Source: Pelomyxa schiedti
Lineage: Eukaryota > Evosea > Pelobiontida > Pelomyxidae
Reading direction: 5' to 3'
Assembly: GCA_020536535.1 (NCBI GenBank)
Contig: JAHLWZ010000807.1
Coordinates: forward strand, 1-64,000
DNA: 64,000 bases
In this document: positions 59,801 through 64,000 of the stretch, one piece after another
Layout of the letters: every line of letters begins with the position of its first letter
Position numbering within the stretch: position 1 is the stretch's first letter
Position numbers and translations under genes: made by a program
Notes under the pieces: model-generated
What the model was told of the DNA's origin: nothing
The model's input: only the letters and a program-made list of their open reading frames with translations
Databases searched by the model: none

Positions 59801-62800
59801 ACATGTGTGAGAAGACATCAGAAACTGCAAGTGTTTAGATTCCCAAACAATAGTTAAATACCCACCAAGTCCAGCGAGATGCTGGTATAGAGCTTCTTGG
59901 AATGAAGTACAAGCCGAAATGATATTAGCTGAGGAAGCAACAGTCTCCTGCCATGAAATCTGACCACTACTTTCAGCAGACCTCATTGAGACAGCCTTTT
60001 CCACCAATTCAAAAAGCTTACAGTATTGGTTAACAAACTGCCATGGCAAGTACCCCATACCCGTTTTTCCAGGGCGGTCAAAAATTCAGAGTCCTCAAAT
60101 AGACCTAGCATGCTCTCGATTTGGTCTTGAATATCATCAGAAGACCTATTTCTTTCTGTAAGCAAACACTAAAGGAGAAGAAAGAACCTCTGGTAGGGAT
60201 AGATCAATTTTGCAAGGCAGCTTCTGAAATTCATGGAGAGAATTGGCTTGATTTGCATGCTTCTCAATAAGTCCATCTCTGTGCCTCTCAGCAATTCTAT
60301 TACAGGGGGAATGTGTGTTCCAGATAACTTGATGTCATCGAGTTGAAGATGCAACCAATTCCTGTCCCACTCGAAGTTGAAAACAGTGGCAGAGGCCCGA
60401 TTGAGGTGAACCATAATTACTACATGCTTGCGGGGAACTGAAGAAGAACCAGAATGCCTTTTTGTGAAGAGAGCTCTTTCTTTCTCACAGATATATTTTG
60501 CGTGGTTTATCCGTTGAATTGAGGTTGCAGTGGGATCACATTGAATTACAAGCATCCCTATTCGAATTTAGAAGTAGGTAGTTTCAGTACAAATAATACC
60601 TGAAGAGTCAGAGGATGCAAAGAAAGACTGTGTCAAAGAAGACAGCTCATTGGAACTAGTCAATTCATGCAACTTCACTGAAGAAATAGCAAGCCTTTTT
60701 TTGCGCTGTTAACTTTGTGGTGAAGAAGGAGAAGACTACTGTTTGAGGAGTTCAGGGGATGATGCTGAAACAGACTTGGAGATATCGTCAGATACAGGAG
60801 AGAAAGTGAGAACCACAAGCAGCAAGCCAAAGGCATCCTTCCAGTATTGCTTTTTTATTTCCTCAAACCTGCAATGTGTCACCACTGATGTGAGATGTAT
60901 GGAATACTTTTTCGTTAATTCGCTTTGGCGGTCAACTTCACTTTGCTTCTGTTTAACTTGTTCTTCTCTGATTTTTTTTTCAATTTCCGCCTTCAAGTTG
61001 GCCAGCTGTTGGCGTTGTTCTTCTGGCGTCCCAGACTTTTGAAAGATATTTTTTTTGGTTGGAGGGAATGGGGGGTCAAAGATAAGGTTGGTGTAATCTG
61101 ATGCTAACCATTGCATCAGCTTTGGGCTTTACAGCTTCGAAATGTGATTCTATTCGCATGTTCAATTCCGCATCTTGTTGTTCTGTTGTCTGGGCGAATA
61201 TGTTTCTTCACAAAGTCATGCGGAAATACTTACCATGGTCGGAACAGTACTACCTGGCTCTGATGGAGATGAAAGGTTATATGTAACCATAAACATTTGT
61301 AGCAAGGCCCCCAAGCTGGAGTGAACTTGTTCCTGGAAGTACATATGGCGTAGATCACGTGGAAGTCCTAGTGTTTCACTTGCCCGGAGTGCCCGCACAA
61401 CACCCTCTGGACGTGCAACCCATAGCAATGCTTCACCATAATTAGTGCTAGTGAGAATCAATCGCACTACCATCTATGGCCGCATAGAATAGAACTTCTT
61501 CATCGGCAGTGTTAAACTTAGATGATACATCTAGAACAAGAGAGGCCAGTGAGTCATCAGATAAGCTTGAAACGAAAGCGTCATGAATGTGGTACTTCTT
61601 CTCTTTGCAACTCCCCTTGATGCGGGTGATTATTTGGGTACTGAACGGGAAAAAAAAACATTTGTGAAGTGATTTATCCACGCCCTAAGTCTGGATACAA
61701 GCAGTTGTTGCTTCGATGTTAGCAAATCTTGCCTAGTCAATACCTTGAGCTTGTTAGAAAGTGGGGGAAAAAAAAGCCATACTTGTTTTTCAAATCTGTT
61801 TAAGAGAGGTGGAGCCAAGCGATGGAAGGCATCCTCAGCGTCAACAACCACTATACACTTGAAGTCATTGTGTACAGGGCAAAGCCTACTGTGAGTCCCT
61901 AATGCAAGGCGTACATATCTGCCAAATATCAAAATATGAAACTTCCAGAACATGACTACCTTTGTCCTTCGTATGTTGTATAGTGCTGATTCAACATATC
62001 GTAGAGTGATTCCATAAGATTTTCCGAGTGAATCAAAACAACTGCGCGACCGTCCGCCATACATGCTTTGATACTAATAACATCAATGGTGGCTAATTTG
62101 AGTAGTGCAGAAGAACCTTTGTACGTTTTGGCAAACTACCAAGTCTGATTGGTCAGCAGGAAAATCACTCCCAAATAGTACGACAGCTTTATCTAAATTG
62201 ACAATTTCTCTTTCAAAGAGTATTTGAAGTGCCGAGTCATTTCTTGTTAGAAGCTGGTGAGAGTTAAAGGAAAAGGATATATCCTTCCAGCCAGATAGTA
62301 CCATTAAGTGGCGTGCATTCCTGTCTGCTAAGTTGGATTTTATCAATTCAAGAACCATGGCATGCTGTGAACCAAAGTGGGCAAGTGCTGTGTGATAGTC
62401 CAGGCCCACACGGGAGAAAAACTGACGTAAAATTGCCGGAAGTTCCTCAGTACGACCACCTGGCAGAGTTTAATGACGAAAATATAAGGATGGAAAAATG
62501 GCTCACCAAAGTTACGGCAAATACCATGAAGGAGTAAATCTGTCAGATTATGTAAAGGGTGGGAAAAGAAGAGGGAGCATACCAGCAGTTACTGACTGGT
62601 CCAAATTTCGGTGCAAAAATTTAATTAGAGAATAAAAATCTCTCAATCCAAAGAAATCTCTTGTGTTCTGCTTTTTGTAGACATTATAGTAGGACTCGGC
62701 CAGGGCATGCAAGCTCGCCATCAGATGTTGGCTTGAAACAATACCTTGGGCAGTGACTCTTAAATCTTCAACTGTTGGCTCTGGGCGAGTGAGGGTGACC

Positions 62801-64000
62801 TAGGAGATGATGAAAAAAGTCTCAACATGGTAACAGGCATACAGCTCGATTCATCTTGGCAAGGTCAAGGCACCAACTGCGCCGTGTGTTAGAATATAGA
62901 ATAGGATTCATTTAAACATACTTGCTTATACCAACAACAGCCACCTCGGGTTCTTCTAATAGTTTATGGAGGACTTTCAGGGGCAGATGTGGGCTTTGTT
63001 CTGCTAGCCCAACCTCATCCAAAAGAACAACTACACAAGTGTTTGATGTACTATTTTGATACTTAATTGCATGTTGGAATGTCTGCTCGATGCCTGATCG
63101 TGGTGAGAAATGGCTGGAAAAAAATCCTTGGTGATGTGTTACCTTGAGGAGTACTCAAAGGGCTACACTGATATGAAAACACCTCAACCGCAGGGAAATC
63201 ATGGAAAAATGCTCTTGCTGATGTTTTTCCGTTCAGATTAGCAGCAATAAGTTCCATTGCGAGGGACTTCGAGCTCCCTGGTTTTCCAACCACCTTGAAA
63301 GAAAATCGATTAAAAAATCAGTCAAGTTCAGAGGACAGCTACATATATGGGAATCCGATTAAGGATGCAGACAAGGATCATGAAAATATTTTCACTTAAG
63401 TATGATCAGATATAAGGTTCAACAGCATTGAAAGCATACCACAGTGCTTCGTTGAGAGCAATTCCTTCTCCTGGGCACATTTGTTTCACGTAAAATTGTT
63501 GCTCAGCATTGAGGAACTGTGTAAATTCGTTTCTTGCAAGGCAAATTTCCCGTGGACCCATTTTATGCATGACTGAGGCAACCAGCTCACGATACTCTGC
63601 ACGTTTATCACTGTTTTTGTAGTCCAGTTGGTATTTCCACAAGTTAAAAGAAATTCACCTGAGACGAGAATGATAACAGTGAGCAAGGGATAGAACAAGA
63701 GAGCGGGTGATAATTTCTGGAACAGAAAGTTCTCTTCCTTGAGAAACTTTTTGTTGAAACAGACTTCGTTGGAACCTAGAGGTTGTCAGAGGAAAATTAA
63801 ACAGTGAATTCAACCAGCTATAGAGTTTGATGCAGCGAGTTACATCTCGCAGACTAACATTCCCATTTGGTCCTAGGTCACCATTTCTAATGAAGGACTG
63901 TGAAGCTGAAATCTAAAGAACTCAGCAGAGAAAGAACCAAAGTTATAGTACCAGCTCAGAAAAGAGCCTACAAACAGGAGGTGCTCTAAATTCTATACTC
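53839..64000 (-). CDS. RNF213/mysterin-like AAA+ protein with RZ finger, 3' part (truncated by window end)
   Basis: About 30 exons of the C-terminal half; the gene runs off the right edge. In order of translation: QQFYVKQMCPGEGIALNEALW (63430-63500); Walker A VGKPGSSKSLAME (63255-63295) and YQCSPLSTPQ (about 63140-63175), a hallmark pair of the RNF213 AAA3; Walker B VVLLDEVGLAEQSP (about 62985-63030); a second ATPase unit with DGRAVVLIHSEN, YDMLNQHY and LAPPLLNRFEKQ (61785-62060); a W-LHLQLDDI stretch (60330-60360); long helical regions; and the RZ finger WYECPQGHAYYVSECGRP...CPTCG (56660-56765). It ends ...SPTSDH at 53839. RNF213 is a giant cytosolic AAA+ E3 that ubiquitylates lipid droplets and bacterial LPS. 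I found no C3HC4 RING between the ATPase units and the RZ finger. Confidence 0.88.

Overview
The window is nuclear DNA from a gene-dense eukaryote, most likely a unicellular one. Genes lie on both strands, a few tens to a few hundred bases apart, and are cut by many short introns (about 30-80 bases, GT...AG, often GTATGT donors and pyrimidine-rich acceptors). All three standard stop codons are used. The gene set (TEP1-like vault/telomerase protein, RNF213-like AAA+ E3, GCN5, DH-PH RhoGEF, ROCO protein, TKL kinase with EF-hands, Sel1-repeat kinase, RING/TRAF/glycine-rich protein, Rab and Ras-like GTPases) suggests an amoebozoan, holozoan or other free-living protist. The sequence alone does not settle the lineage.

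Layout. Bases 1-4.9 kb are gene-poor: low-complexity tracts, a long imperfect inverted repeat (1708-1870), a short 18S-rRNA-like fragment near 2.3 kb, and diverged repeated blocks (2.9-3.85 kb). A small RRM gene follows at about 4.97-5.25 kb. From 5.4 to 13.8 kb there is a tandem array of three paralogous multidomain GTPases. The first and third end in an ADP-ribosyltransferase-like fold. The middle one has replaced that module, by in-frame splicing, with a low-complexity linker and a caspase-like domain. The best candidate catalytic residues of these C-terminal modules are substituted. 14.0-17.6 kb holds, on the minus strand, a membrane-anchored M28 peptidase and a Ras-like GTPase with a CaaX end. 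18.9-25.7 kb holds GCN5 (plus), a WW-DH-PH-DH RhoGEF (minus) and a divergent actin-like gene (plus), the last two sharing a 143-base promoter. 26.1-34.2 kb is one TEP1-like gene with an RGG head, TROVE, vWA, DUF4062, NACHT and about 21 WD40 repeats.

34.3-41.9 kb carries two minus-strand signalling genes, a ROCO pseudokinase and an EF-hand/TKL kinase. Then come a Rab (42.4 kb), an unidentified small gene (43.5-44.3 kb), a RING/TRAF/glycine-rich gene (44.4-46.6 kb), a secreted beta-helix/Cys-rich surface protein (46.8-49.7 kb) and a kinase-Sel1 gene (50.5-53.6 kb). From 53.8 kb to the window end lies the 3' part of an RNF213-like gene.

No operon-like logic is expected. Functionally the window is rich in signal-transduction and innate-defence-like architectures (GTPase-effector array, NACHT/WD40, RNF213, TRAF-like E3). 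The GTPase array is the most unusual element. All spliced coordinates below are spans that include introns; exon limits were inferred by eye from splice signals and protein continuity.
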